From Molossus alvarezi (lineage: Eukaryota > Chordata > Mammalia > Chiroptera > Molossidae): a stretch of 64,000 nt of DNA. Where the stretch lies: assembly GCA_037176705.1 (NCBI GenBank), contig CM073891.1:91842327-91906326 (forward strand), in the 5' to 3' direction. Below are positions 46,584 to 59,520 of the stretch, piece by piece. Made by a program: the position numbers and the translations under genes. How positions within the stretch are numbered: the first letter of the stretch is position 1; each line of letters begins with the position of its first letter. The notes beneath the pieces are model-generated. The model searched no databases. It was not told the origin of the DNA and worked only from the letters and a program-made list of their open reading frames with translations.

Positions 46584-48945
46584 TTACATTTAATAACAGT
46601 CCACTAAAATTTACTTGGGGGCATGTTTATATTGCATTTTATTTATAGTAAGACATAGTCATTCATCAGAGTTTCTGTAACAGATCAAGGATCCCTTCAA
46701 CCATTACTTTTATTCAATGACATTAAATATAGGTGTCTTTAAAACATTTTGTATAAACTGGAATGCCTCAATGTGTGCTAATAATGGAATTTTTGTTCAG
46801 CATATAAAATGAACCTTAATAAACCTCTTTCCTTCTGTATTGCTCCTGGCTCCAGAATTTCCTAATGAGCAGCAATGGGAGCTCAGCAACCATTAAGATG
46901 TTTCTTAACCTTACAGTAATTATGTCTAATGAGTAGACAGACCAGCGCATACACCAAAAGTTCCATTGAGGTATCCAGTATTATCTTATTAATCTTTACT
47001 AATGACTGGGAAACAAATTGCATGCCTTGAAATTGTTCACAAAGCAGTGGTTCAGGAGAAAGAACCAAAGAGATAGGATGAAACTTTATTAATGAGCAGA
47101 AATAGCATCAATACACGTTCAATTTTGTTTCTGTTTTGGTATCATTCCTGTAATGCCTTTGAAATCTATATAAATACATAGATCAGCAATATCTCCCTTT
47201 TTATTATAATATGTAGCTCAATAGCTGTCCACCACATTTATTGCATTTCTTCTGTGGTCAGTGTCTTCAGAGTATTCAGAACTGATGAGTACCTTTAAAA
47301 AGAAGCAGAAAGCAATGCTTTTCAAAAACAGCCATTTAAGCAGGGAGATAAAATAAACATATTTGTGTAGAAAATAGCGAAAAATACTTTTTTATAGCAC
47401 TAAGTAATATAGTGTAAAATTATGGAATTGATTAGTGGCTATTTGATTTCTGATCAATGCCTAAATATGCTGTTTAATACTTATGACAATCTAGATATTT
47501 TGTTTTTGATAAATGAGTAAGTTAAGCCCCACTGAGGTTGACTGAGTTACCTACTCGCACAGCTGATAGACCCTGGGACAGGATGTGGACTCACCTGCTC
47601 CATCTCTGGAGCCTGAGCTCTCTCCAAAGTGCCAGAGCGAGTTCTGAATCCTCCCACTGAACACTTGCACCCAACTACCCAACTCAGGCTCACACTCACT
47701 TTGTCTGCCTCCTAACGTCTCCTTACTCTCTTCAAATGAAAATCCTGCAGAAGATTTTTCAGTCAGAGTTGAGATTGATTTCTGTGATTCATTTGTCACT
47801 GTGAAAAGAGATTAGAGCTGAAAGAAAAGTGACTCAGATGATGGCTCATGTTCACTGCTGCATGACTGGCAGCTTCGAGAACAGAGAAAACAGACTTTTC
47901 CTTTTCTCTGGGGAATAAGCAGCACAAGAACATTTCATTCAGCAAAGCTGATGACAATTTTTCTTTAAATTGGACACCCTAATTCTCCCAGGATCACAGT
48001 ACAATAATAGTCCTAAGTCCATAAAATTTCCAGATCATCTTTTCCAAAGGGGAGTGCATTCTCTTCTTGGAACTGTTTGCTTCTCTTCTAATAATGTTTG
48101 CAAAATCATGTTATGTATTTAGGCTTTTAGAAAAGAGAAGTTGCTCTCTGAAGGCTTTGAAAGCAGAGCAATTAAATATTCCTTTACCTGATTGTCTCAT
48201 TCCCTCTCAACCTTCTGATTAGATCACTTAGTTCTCAACTGTCCTCAGAGTGTGTGCTTTTAAATTCTTTAGAACACATTACTTTGCTAACTATAAAAAA
48301 AAAAAAGATATATCATTACTAGAAAGTGTTTTGCCTAGTTTGCATTTAATTTATCTAGATTACTTATTTTGATTCCTGATTTCTAGTAAATGGAGCCATA
48401 AACAATTAGGTGTAATAATTCATGATTACCCTAGAAATTGCATCTCTAAGTCATTGATGAAACTATGTATTAATCAAACTCTAGTCAACAAATGCAGAAG
48501 CATTATGAGTTATGAATAAACCTATATCGGAAGACAGTATCACAGAGGAGTTGAAATACACCTGTGGAGTCCGACAAACCTGAGCAGAAATCACAGTGAA
48601 GGCTTGGATAAATAAATTAAATTCCCTCAGCAATGGTTTCTCCCGTTTCAAAGGTTTCTCTTAAGAACTAAATTAAATTGTGTGTGTGTGCGCATTATAT
48701 TTTTATATGCATATATGTCATTTAGCACACTATCTAGCACTTATTGCTCAACTTAAATGACTAGGTTTTGCCTTTTTTTTTCTTTGATAATTTTTAAGTC
48801 TTTATTCACAAATCAGACATTTTTCCCACTGCTTTCATCAAAGATGTGTTCAGTTTCTTATATATAAAGAGAGTGACCAATCATCTATTGCCACAATAAT
48901 GCTGAATAACAAACAAGTAGAATCCTCACTCAATAAGATACAATA
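46584..48945. other. Mostly unassigned sequence
   Basis: Apart from a MIR-like fragment near 47.5 kb there is no clear repeat. Balanced composition at 47800-48260 could be conserved non-coding DNA. The 82-codon minus frame at 47551-47799 overlaps the MIR-like fragment and has no family motif. Confidence 0.35.
47500..47625 (-). repeat. MIR-like fragment
   Basis: Antisense MIR order: AATGAGTAAGTTAAG, then GACTGAGTTACCTACTCGCA, then GGACAGGATGTGGACTC. Confidence 0.6.
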
Positions 48946-49127
48946 GCCCTGGCTGTTGTGGCTCGGTGGTTGGAGCATCAACTTGTGCACCAGTTCGATT
49001 CCTGGTCAGGGCGCAAGCCTACATTGCAGGTTTGATACCCAGTCCGGGCATGTAAGGGAGGCAGTCAGTTGATCTCTCTCTCTCTCTGCCCTCTCTAAAA
49101 TCATTTTTTTTTTTTTTTTTGGTAAAG
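48946..49127 (+). mobile_element. Older Ves SINE, second subtype
   Basis: GCCCTGGCTGTTGTGGCTCG head, B-box-like GTTCGATTCCTGG, AGTCAGTTGATCTCTC and CTCTAAAATCA tail. The duplication is not clear. Confidence 0.8.
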
Positions 49128-49554
49128 ATAAAACAATAAGTACTTGTTTTTGCTTACAAGCCCATGATTTGGTGTTTTTGCTGATTTGGACTGGGCTGGG
49201 CCAATTTCTGCTGTGTCTGTGGTCAGCTGCAAATTAGTTGACTTGTGTCTCAGCTGAGTCGTCTGCTTTCTGACCCACATGGTCTCTCATTCTCCAGCAG
49301 ACCAGCTTCTGCTGTTTTTTCCCCCTGGAAACAGCATAAGGAAGTATGTACTGTTATTGAGGCATAGGCTTGTAACTGGCACAGGTCACTTCTACTTTAT
49401 TCTTGTAGCCAAAGTCTCTACCTTGTAGGAAGGAGCTGCTAAGTCATAGGACAAAGGATGTGGATATAGGAAAAGGTGAAGAATTTTTACAACTTACTAT
49501 AAAGATAAGGTGACTAAGAAAGACTTCTTCCAGAAGATGCTAATCTTTTTTTTT
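49128..49554. other. Unassigned, possibly old repeat
   Basis: The flanks of the 48946 SINE (CCACAATAATGCTGAATAAC before it, GACCCACATGGTCTCTCATT after it) read like one ancient interspersed repeat of unknown class. Confidence 0.3.
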
Positions 49555-49569
49555 GCATTTGTTGCTTTC

Positions 49570-49677
49570 TTTCTTTCTTTCTTTTTTTTGGTGATACATG
49601 CCCCTAGCTGGAACTGAACCCGGGAGTCCCTGGTCCGCAGGCTGACACTCAACTGCGGAGCTAAACTGGCCAGGGCT
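49570..49677 (-). mobile_element. Head-only Ves (tRNA-like part plus A-tail)
   Basis: Sense order: GCCCTGGCCAGTTTAGCTC ... GGGTTCAGTTCCAGCTAGGG GCATGTATCACC, then an A/GAAA tail. It is cut at the same place as the copy at 40650. A 15-bp duplication with one mismatch (GCATTTGTTGCTTTC / GCATCTGTTGCTTTC) lies at 49555-49569 and 49678-49692. Confidence 0.85.
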
Positions 49678-49769
49678 GCATCTGTTGCTTTCAAGTTTTC
49701 ACAATTTTTACCTTCATAGCTAATGCCAGTAAAAATTATTACTTTTTACAAGTAGTAATAGCTAATCAT

Positions 49770-49975
49770 CATTGACCATATACTGCAGGTTAGGCATATT
49801 GGCATTTCAGATTCCTTTTCCTTTTTAACTTTACAAACTTCAAAATAGATATTACTTTTATTATCTCTGTTTTAGAGGAGAGTAAGTCTTAGAGAATTAA
49901 GCAATTTAATTATGGTCAGAATGCTAACAAGCAGCAGAGCCCAAATTTGAATACAGGATGGTTGGGGTACAGAAT
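49770..49975 (-). repeat. MIR SINE
   Basis: Antisense MIR order: TTATCTCTGTTTTAGAGGAG, CTTAGAGAATTAAGCAATTT, TATGGTCAGAATGCTAAC, GCAGAGCCCAAATTTGAA. Confidence 0.8.
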
Positions 49976-49989
49976 TTGCTATATTGGGG

Positions 49990-51590
49990 TACCACCTTCC
50001 TCCCTTCCTCCCTTAATTCTATTTTATTGACTCTTGTATGTGTCAGCCAAAATAAAGAAATAAACAAACACTGATCAGTTAGGTGATTTTTACTTTGTAA
50101 TCAATACTAATAAATTAAATTATGCCAGAAGATAGGATTTTAAGACATATCTATTTTATATATAATTATTACAAGAAAACTAGAAAATACCTTTGAGGTC
50201 CCTTTTCCACCTGCAGTGTAGCAGACCCTATGTTCTAATTGCTAGCCATGCTCCCATTGCAGAATGAACCAATTAGCTAAGTTTCTATCCAGCTTCTTGC
50301 TAAAATGTCAAGACTAGAACAGGAGTCATTTAAAGGCACACACTAATAAATGGGGTCCATTTAAAACAAGATATTTTAGGCTGTATTCCTAATTAGAAGA
50401 TTGAAATGATTGTTATCCTAGAAATTGTAACATATTCTTAGTATTTTCCTAGTTTTATTAGATGTTCTGATGTCTAATATTACCTGAGTCACTGAAACAT
50501 TTTTGGAAGTTTTTTTTATATATGAAATAACCTTTACACAGCATAAAAATAATTGGCTTGGATGACTATGAACTATATAAATGGACAGAATAACCGTTAA
50601 CCTACGTTACTTACAAACCTTAGAATCATCTTTGGTTTCTCTCTTCCTTTTACTTCTGTTGCTCCCTACCTGTACTCCCTCCTCCTGTGCCAATTTCTCA
50701 GTATATGTTTATAAATCTATATATAAAATTTTTTTCATTTTCCTCTGTGATTTCTGCTTCTGTCATGGTTTTGACTCATTATCTTTCTTTTAGAATGAAG
50801 AACAACTTAACAGATTTTCTTGTTTCTAGTGCCTCTTTCACTCACACTGATTGCCATTAACATTTCAAGATAAGGATCCTCAATTTCCTTATTTTAACAT
50901 GGTCTCAAGTACTTCTGTTATTGATTACCCTCATCTTTCTAGAATTGTCTCTCACGGTATTGGGTGACTTGGAGAAATCTACATGTGTGAGGGAAACATC
51001 TCCGTCTTACTCCAATCATCTTTAGGTGACATTAGGATAGGCTGGGGAAGTAGAGCGAGGTAGGAAAAGGAAGAAGGGCCTCACACATAATTCTGACCAA
51101 GTGTACAGGTGCTGACTGCCTCTCACCACATCATCATAGAGGGATTACATGGCTACTGCAGGCCAGGTAAGCTAGAGACTAAGTCCAGGGAAATTAGTTC
51201 ACATTTGGAGCATAAGTACCAGAAAACAAACTTCTCTGCAGGAATCATGCAGTCGTCTAGGATGAATCAGCTCGAGAGGCACTAGGCATATGGAACTAAT
51301 GCTGAGCTTCCCAAAACCTGAATGCAGAGTTGGGAACTCTCTTTGAAGATCAAAAAAAAAAGATGTGGGAAGGTGGTGCAAATTATGCTGATTGTATGAC
51401 CACAGCTGTGCTGTCATGTGATCACTTCCTATTCATCACTGGCTTCTTCCAGTGGTTCACTCATTAGAGTCTTCCCATGTGAATTCAGTAGAAGAGAGTT
51501 GTATGTGGAATTTATTTCTCATTCTTATTGGGCAGAACCCCAGTGGACTTAACTTTATAGAAAATGACAAATAGCAAAGAAAATAACATG
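49990..51590. other. Unassigned sequence
   Basis: No gene or clear repeat. Open frames at 50581-50793 and 51199-51417 are short and motif-free. Confidence 0.35.
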
Positions 51591-51649
51591 ATAACCAAGA
51601 AGCTATTCAAATGATTATACTATGTGAAAAATTCTCAAGCTCATTAATA

Positions 51650-51891
51650 ACTATAATTTGAAATGAGATAAAATTTATCATTGATAAAATTGACAAATAT
51701 AAAAATGTTTATAATCAGTACTGATAATAATGGGGTGAGGTATATATTTTCTGTGATTTCAAAGAATTTTCTAACTGTCCTTCAGGACTCAGAGAGCTCA
51801 GCTTTTAGTATTACTTCCTACACTGCTGGAGATTATAGTACAAAATGTTAGAATTTGTTTTAATGATATATATTTAAAGCTTGCTTGCTTT

Positions 51892-51943
<52 letters not shown>

Positions 51944-52405
51944 TTTCCTCACCTAAGGACATTTTTGCATTTATCTTCAGACAGAGTGGGAGGTAGAGAG
52001 GAGGGAAGAGAGAGAGAAACATTGATGTGAGAGAGACACATCGAGTGGTTGCCACCCACACAATCCCAGTCAGGTGGGTCAAACTGCAACCGAGGTACAT
52101 GCCCTTAGTGGGAACTGAACACAGGACTCTGGTCCGTGGGCTGATGCTCTAACAGCTGAGCCAAATCGGCCAGGGCTATATTTAAAGCTTTAAAATATCT
52201 ATATTGTTAGACCTAACATTCTACTTCTCATAATTTAACCTACCAAAATAATTGAAAATATTTCCAAATATATACAAATAAGAATATTTATCACGACATT
52301 TTGAGCAATAGTAAAATATGGGGAACTAGCTTAAAAATACAGCAATATAGTATTGGTTAAACAAATGCTGGTGTATTACTGCAGTGGGCAGCCATTAAAA
52401 CTCAT
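51650..52405 (+). mobile_element. Old L1M ORF2 3' fragment split by Ves
   Basis: After the SINE, ATTCTACTTCTCATAATTTA ... TATTGGTTAAACAAATGCTG ... GGGCAGCCATTAAAACTCAT follows the ORF2 3' end of an ancient L1 on the plus strand. The part before the SINE (51650-51882) is assigned only by continuity. Confidence 0.55.
51883..52176 (-). mobile_element. Ves SINE with (TTTA)n tail
   Basis: Perfect 14-bp duplication, TATATTTAAAGCTT, at 51869-51882 and 52177-52190. The tail is an expanded (ATTT)n array at about 51893-51946. Confidence 0.93.
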
Positions 52406-52406
52406 G

Positions 52407-53743
52407 TTGTAGGTTTATTTCTGGGCTCTCTATTCTGTTTCATTGGTCTGTTTTTATGTCAGTACCATGCTGCTTTGATTACTATGACCTTGTAGTATAG
52501 TTTGATATCAGGTAGAATGATTCCTTTAACTTTGTTCTTCTTTCTCAAGATTGCTGTGGCTATCCTAGGTCTTTTGTGGATGCATATACGTTTTTGGAAT
52601 GTTTGTTCTGGTTCTGTGAAATATGCCTTTGGTATTTTGATAGGAATTGTGTTGGCTCTATAGACTGCTTTGGGTAGTATGGATATTTTAATGATGTTAA
52701 TTCCTTCTATTCATGAACATGGTTTATGCTTCCACTTATTTGTATTTTCTTCAGTTTCTTTCTTCGGTGTCTTAAAATTTTCTGAGTACACATCTTTTAT
52801 GTCCTTAGTTAAATTTATTTCGATGTACCTTATTTTTATGATGCACTTGTAAATGGGATTGTTTTCTTAGTTTCCCTTTCTGGTAGTTCACTAATGGTGT
52901 ACAAAAATGCAACTGATTTCTGGTTATTTATTTTGTATCCTGCTACTTTACTAAATTCATTTATGGGTTCTAGTAGTTGTTTTTTTTTTTTTTTTTTTTG
53001 GTGGAGTGTTTGAGGTTCTCTATATACAGTATCATATCATCTGTAATGAATGGCAGTTTTACTTTTTTCCTTTCCAATTCAGATGCCTTTCATTTCTTCT
53101 TCTTGTTTGATGACTGTATTAGGACTTCCAGTACAATGTTGAATAAGAGTGGCAAAAGCAGACATCCCTGTCTTGTTCCTGATCTTAAAGGAAACACTTG
53201 TAGTTTTTGCCCATTGAGTATGATGTTTTTATGTGGTGTATCAGGTTTATTGATTTGTGAATATTGTACCAAGCTTGCATCCTGGAATAAATCCCACTTG
53301 GTCATAGTATATGATTTTTAAAAATGTAATAGTTAATGCTGGATCTGGTTTGCTAATATTTTGTAGAAGATTTCAGCATCTATGTTTATTAGGGATATTG
53401 GCCTATAATTCTCTTTCTTTCTTGTCTCTTTATCTAGTTTTGGAATTAGGATAATGCTGGTCTCATAAAATGAGCTTGGTGGTCTTCTCTTGAATTTTTT
53501 GGACTAGTTTGAGAAGGATAGGTGTTAATTCTTCTTTGAACGTTTGATAAAATTTGCCTGTGAAGCCATCTTATACAAGACTTTTGCCCTGGCCGGTTTG
53601 GCTCAGCGGTTAAAGCGTCAGCCTGCGGTCCGGAGAGATCCGGGTTCGGTTCCCACTAAGGGCACGTACTTCGGTTGCAGTTTGTCCCCGGCCCTGGTTG
53701 GTCGTGCGGGTGGCAGCCACTCGGTGTGTCCCTTTCACATCGA

Positions 53744-53783
<40 letters not shown>

Positions 53784-54310
53784 CCTCCCTCCCTCCTGCT
53801 CTATCTGAACAAAGAATGAAAAAGTGTCCTCGGGTGAGGATAAAAAAAAAAAAGACTTTTGTTTGTCAGAAGCTTTTTAAAAATTATCGCTTCAGTTTTA
53901 TTAGTCATAATCTGTCTATTCAGATTTTTCTGATTCAGTTTTGGAAGATTGTACATTTCTAGGAATTTATCTATTTCATCCTAATTGTTTAATTTGTTGG
54001 CATATAGTTGTTCATAATATTTTCTTACAAGCCTTTGTATTTCTGTGATGTTGCTTGTTACTTCTCTTTCATTTCTGAATACATATATTTGGGTCCTCTC
54101 TGTTTTGTGCTTGATGAGTCTAGATAAAGATTTGTCAATCTTGTTTATCTTTTCAAAAAGCCAGCTCTTGGTTTCGTTGATCACTTGTATTGTTTTTTAG
54201 ACTCTATTTATTTCTGCTTTTATTTTTATTATTTGCTTTCTTCTACTCACTTTTTTTTTTCAAGTTTCTTAAGTGTAAAGTTAGATGGTTTATTTGAGAT
54301 TTTTCTTGTT

Positions 54311-54353
<43 letters not shown>

Positions 54354-55203
54354 TTTTTGAGGTAGGCTTGTGATGCTATAAATGTTCCTATTAGAACTGC
54401 TTTTCCTTTGTCCCAGAGATTTTGGGTTGTGTTTTCATTTTCACTTGTTTCAAGGTATCTTTTGATTTCTTCCTTGATCTCATTGTTAACTCAGTCATTG
54501 TTTAGTAAGATGTTATTTAGCCTCTAGCCTTTGTGGGCTTCACAGGCTAGGATGACAGAGTCCAGAAGGTGGGGCTATTGCGTTCCCCCCAGGCTGATGC
54601 CCTAAGGAGGGGAATGCTCCACCCAAGACAGATGGCATCTGTGGTGTGGGAGAGGGACTTAGCACAGGATCCTGGTGGCTGTCCCTTTAGCTCTCTTTCT
54701 AGAGCCACAAACCCCAGCCTTTCCTTACATTTCTCTATTCTGCTCTGCCCTTACACAGGGTGAGTGCCTTCAAATGAGATTTTGTGCATTGGCCCTTTAA
54801 GAAGGCACCTGTGTCTGTAGCAGACAGTCTCTCCCTGGCAGAGTCCCCACTGATTTTCACAGCCAAATGCTATGTGGGCTCTGCTTCTCAGCTCTGGTGC
54901 TCTGGGCTGGCAAGTCTGACATGAGTCTGAGACCCCCATGCTCCTCAGAGTGAATCTCTACAGCTGAGCGATCCCTCTGAGATTTCAGCTACCACCTGTG
55001 TGAGTGGGACTAACCCTTCTTATGTCTCTGCCCTTTCCACTAGTCTCAGGTTGCTTCCTCTGTAAATCCTTGGTTATTAGACTTCTGTTCAACTAGTCTT
55101 TGGTTGGTTATTCAGGTTGATTGTTCTATATTTCAGTTGTAATTCTAGTTTGGTGCAGAAAGGAAAGTAGCTTCTATTTACTGTGCTGCAATCTTGGCTC
55201 TAG
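52407..55203 (-). mobile_element. L1 with internal deletion joining 5' UTR to ORF2
   Basis: ORF2 antisense runs from mid-RT (52407) to the endonuclease region (about 54530). The RT box is degenerate (ITDDM near 53040) and there are many frameshifts. At about 54525-54540 it switches to GC-richer L1 5' UTR, which ends at 55203 with the sense start AGAGCCAAGATTGCAGC. ORF1 and the start of ORF2 are missing, as is the 3' end. It carries a nested Ves at 53587-53851 and a (TTTA)n array at 54311-54357. Confidence 0.75.
53587..53851 (+). mobile_element. Ves SINE nested in L1
   Basis: Well-preserved Ves in opposite orientation to its host, with a 10-bp duplication, AAGACTTTTG, at 53577-53586 and 53852-53861. 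(CT)n/(CCCT)n body at 53750-53794. Confidence 0.93.
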
Positions 55204-56545
55204 GGTTCAATACATTCAATAGGTTTTGATAAATTGTATAATGTTATATATCTGCTGGTACAGTATCATATATAAAGTAGTTTCATTGTTTCGAAATTTC
55301 TCTGTGTTCTGCCTATTCATCCCTCCCTTGTCCCTAATCCCTGGCAACCACTGATATTTTCCACTGTCTCCATGCTTTTGCCTATTCCAGAATGTCATAT
55401 AGTTGGAATCATATAATATGTAGTCTTTTCAGATTGGCTTCTTTTACTTTGAAAGATGCATTTAAGGTTCTTCCATGTCTTGGTAGCTTATTTCATGTTA
55501 ACACTGAATAATATTCTAATGTCAGATGTACCACAGTCTATTTTTCCATTCACCTACTGAAAGATATATTGTTTACTAACAAATGTTGGCAATTAAAGCA
55601 GCTATCAACATCCTTGTGCAAGTTTTTATGTGGACAGAATTTTCAGATCTTTTGTGCGAACACCAAGAAGCACAGTTGCTAGATCATATAGCAAAAGTAT
55701 GTTTAGTTTTATAAGAAGCCACCAAATTATCTTCCAAATGGCTGTACCATTTTGCATTCATATCAGAAATGAGTAAAAGAGTTCATGTTGCTTCACATTC
55801 CCCTCAAAATCTGGCATGTTGTTGTTCTGAATTCTGGTCATTCTATTAGGGGTGCTGCAAACTTCCTATAGTCATTTGTTATTACACATTACTGTTGTTG
55901 TTGATTCTTTTGGATTTCTATAAAGATAATAATGTTATCTGCAAATAAAGACAGTTTTACTTTCTTCTTTCTAATCTGTACACATTTTATTTCCCTTTTA
56001 TTTTTTTTTATTGCATTGACTAGAATTTTCTGTATTATATTGAAAGGAATGTTGGGAGAGGACATCCTTGCCTCATTCTTTTCTTAGCAGGAAATGTTCT
56101 AGTTTCTCACCATTGAATATAATGGTAGGGTAATTATGGCTTCATAGAATGAGTTACGATGTATTCCCTCTGTTTCTATTCTCTGAAAGAGATTATAGAG
56201 AATTAGTATAATTTCTTGCTTAAGTGAACTAAATTAAAATGAGAACATCATTTTGATACACTGGTGAATCATTCACCAGTGAACACATCCAGACTTAGAA
56301 CTTTCTGTTTTGAAAAGTTATTAATTATTGACTCAATTTCTTTAGTAGATACAGGTTAATTCTGATGGTCTATTTCTCTTTGTGTGAATTTTTGAAGATT
56401 GTGTCTTTAAAAAAAGTTGTTCTTTTTTAATTGAGGTTTTTTATTTTGTGGACATGGAGTTGCTCATAGTATTTCTTTATTATTCTTTTAATGTCCATGA
56501 GATATGTAGTGATATTTTCTCTTTCATTTCTAATATTTGTAATTT

Positions 56546-56582
<37 letters not shown>

Positions 56583-58575
56583 AGTTAGTCTGGCTAGAGG
56601 CTTTTGACTTTATTGATGTTTTTGAAGAATCAGATATTGGTTTATTGGCTTTCTCTATTAATTTCATATTTTCAAATATATTGGTTTTTATTCTAATTTT
56701 TTTCTGCTTACCTTGGATTGAAATTGACCTTCTTTTTCTAGTTTCCTAAGGTGGAAGCTTAAACAACTGACTCTAGATCGTTCTTCTTTTCCAATGTACT
56801 CATTCAGTGCCATCCATTTCCTTCTAGCACTGCTTTTGTTGCCCCCGCCCAGGTTTGATGTTCTCATTTTAATTCAGTTCAAAATATTTTAAATTTGTTT
56901 GAGACTTTTTTTCTTTAATGCATACATTATTTAGGGGTATGTTGTTTAATCTCCAAGTATTTGGGAGATTTCCTGGCTTTTTGTTACTGATTTCTAGTTT
57001 AGTTCTCTGGTCTGAGAAAAGACATTATATGATGTCTGTTCTTTCACATGTATTGTGTTTTACAGTCCAGAATGTGGTCTGTCTTCGTGTATATTTCATG
57101 TGAGCTCAAGACAGTGTCTACTTCTCTGCTGTTGGATGAATTAGTCTGAGGATGTTTATTATATCCATTCAGTTGATGATGTGGTTAAACTCAGCTATGT
57201 CCTTACTAATTTTCTGCCTGTTGGATCTACCCATTTATGGTAGATGGTTGTAGAAATCTCCAGCGATGACAGTGGATTTCTCTCTTTCTCTTTGAAGTTT
57301 TATCAGTTTTGTCTCATGTGTTTTGGTGCTTGCTGTTAGGTATATAAGGGGGTCAGTGGGGGAATAAAGGGAGGATATCTGTAATACTTTCAATAATAAA
57401 GATAAATTAAAAAATAATTCGTATGTCTTCTTGGGAAATTGATTCCTTTACTATTACATAGTGCTCCTCCTTATGCCTAATACGTTTCCTTGCTCTGAAG
57501 TCTGCTCTGTCTAAAATTAATATAGCTCCTCAAACTTTCTTTTGATTAGTGTTAGCATGATATACCTTTCTTTATTCCTTTAACTTACATGTGTTTTTAT
57601 ATTTAAAGTAGATTTATTATAGTTGTGTGTTATCTTTTTTATTCCCTCTGATAATCTGTCTTTTCATTGGTATATTCAGACCATTAACATTTAAAATGTA
57701 TGCTATAGTCAGATTAATATCTACCATATTTGTTACTGTTTTATATCCACTGTTATTGTTCTTTGTTCTTAGTTTTATATTCCACTCTTTCTCTGACATT
57801 TGTGGTTTTAATCAAGTATTTATATGATTCCATCTTTTCTACCTTGAAAGTTCAGACATGATGTACTAGGTGGAAGGAACTGCAGTAAACAGGCCGTTAG
57901 TGTTGAGCTGTTGCGGTGGGGAGAGTGGAGCATTCTATAGTCCTATCTATGATTAGGTCTCAGGCTCACGTGAGCGTCACAAGTGCCTCTGAGGTGTTTT
58001 TCATACCTTAGGTGGACAGAATGGCTGGAAGATGCTGGAGTTAGGTATTTCCCTTCCCCCAAGTCAATTAGACTTTGACAAGACCCCAATAGGTTAGGCC
58101 TGTGGTAAGACATTTTCCTTTGAGAGCAGGCCTCGTCAGAAATAGCACAATGTTCAGGTGTATTTCAAAATCACCCCCCACAATCCGAACCCCAAGGAGA
58201 TTTTTCTCTGATCTTCACAATGAAAGATCTAATAGAATACCAAGTAATAAACTCACAAAAGTATAAGGGCCTCCTGGAGTTTTTAACTCACAGCATTTTC
58301 CACCAGGAGCCTCCAATAATAGGTCAATTATAATTCAGGCTTTCCTATTTTGTTAGTGGTTTCTGCAGAGATTTCTGCTCCAGTAAATTGTTATTCTCTG
58401 TATTTGCCTGTCAGCCTCTCCAATTTTTGGAACAGTGATTTGCCCTGTGACCTCACTTCTCTGATGAATATAAGAAGAGTTGTTGATTTGTCAGTTTGTT
58501 TGGCTTTTTACTTGTTAAGACGGAGTGGCAACTTCCAAGCTCCTCATGTGCTGCACTGGAACCTGAAAGTCTAAT
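55204..58575 (-). mobile_element. Old L1M, nearly full length but lacking ORF1
   Basis: The 3' UTR/ORF2 end is at 55204-55860, followed by long ORF2 antisense (55900-57835, e.g. TTTCTCACCATTGAATATAA near 56103). Then comes a region ending in GGAGTGGCAACTTCCAAGC (58525), typical of ancient L1M 5' ends. All frames are broken. A (CT)n lies at 56549-56581. A short insertion at 57343-57417 interrupts it. Confidence 0.6.
57343..57417 (+). mobile_element. Very short L1 3'-end stub
   Basis: GGGGGTCAGTGGGGGAATAA ... CTGTAATACTTTCAATAATAAAGATAAATTAAAAAA interrupts the older L1M frame and resembles the last 75 bp of a bat L1 with its A-tail. Same type as 39228-39300. Confidence 0.5.
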
Positions 58576-58979
58576 GAGTTTTTTACGATGAAATAAAACA
58601 TGTCAATTTTCAATAGCTTCAGTGTTTTAAATAGCAGAGTATTAACTAAATACGAGACGTAACATTTAAAAAATTTATATCTTTATAACCAGCAAGAAGA
58701 GTGTTTCTAATGTTTTATCAGAAAACATTAAGGTCATGAACAATCATGTTTTTCCCATTAATCATTAAGTTCTTTGCACAGTTCAGTTTGCCTGATCATT
58801 TTTGCAGTTCCACAAGCAAGAACAGCCTGTACTTTTTTATCCTGTATTTTATTTCCCAAATATACACGAGTTCCTCTTCTAGTTCAATGCTATACTGATG
58901 CACTGCTACACCTTATTAGTTTTTAAAACTACTGACACTTTTGAGCATATTTTGATATTGGATATGGACACTTCTTTCC
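58576..58979. other. Unassigned sequence
   Basis: AT-rich; nothing recognised. Confidence 0.35.
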
Positions 58980-59520
58980 ACATTCTGTGATTCTACTTTT
59001 ATAAATCTTCTTTATGATAAATCATACTTGATCATAATGACTTTTAAAAACATGTTACTGGAATCTATTTGCTGGTAATCATTAGAACATAAGGTCTTAA
59101 AAGAAGTCTGCCTCTGCTCCTTGTTTATATATTTTTTTATGTATGATTTTTGTATTAGGGCTCTTCTAGCTTTTTAAATAAATTAGAAAGTGGCTGGTGT
59201 CTTTCCAAGATGTCGATCTTTGATTATGTTTTCTAATTTCATAAGGCCATTTCTATTTTATACTCAAAACACAAGTCAATTTTGGCTCATAGAATTTATT
59301 CAATAATTATCAATTTTTTGGACATTTTCAAATGTGTTGCATTAAAGTAAGCATAGTAATTTTTATTTAAAATAATCTCAGTGCTTTATAGCTAATCATG
59401 TTTGAATCATATTTGCCAAATATTGCTTATTTTAATGGTGTTTCTAAACAAGAAGTTTTTGGTTTTGTTTGTCAAATTTACTGCTTTTCTTCTTTATTTT
59501 GACTTTTACTTTTATTAATT
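58980..59520 (-). mobile_element. Highly diverged L1M fragment
   Basis: Weak antisense ORF2 resemblance (ATGTTACTGGAATCTATTTG, TGTATTAGGGCTCTTCTAGC). Low confidence. Confidence 0.4.

Noticed and set aside
51893..51946. Tandem array suggestive of a CRISPR or satellite
   Set aside because: It is a simple (TTTA)n tail of a SINE; no spacers, and the organism is a mammal.
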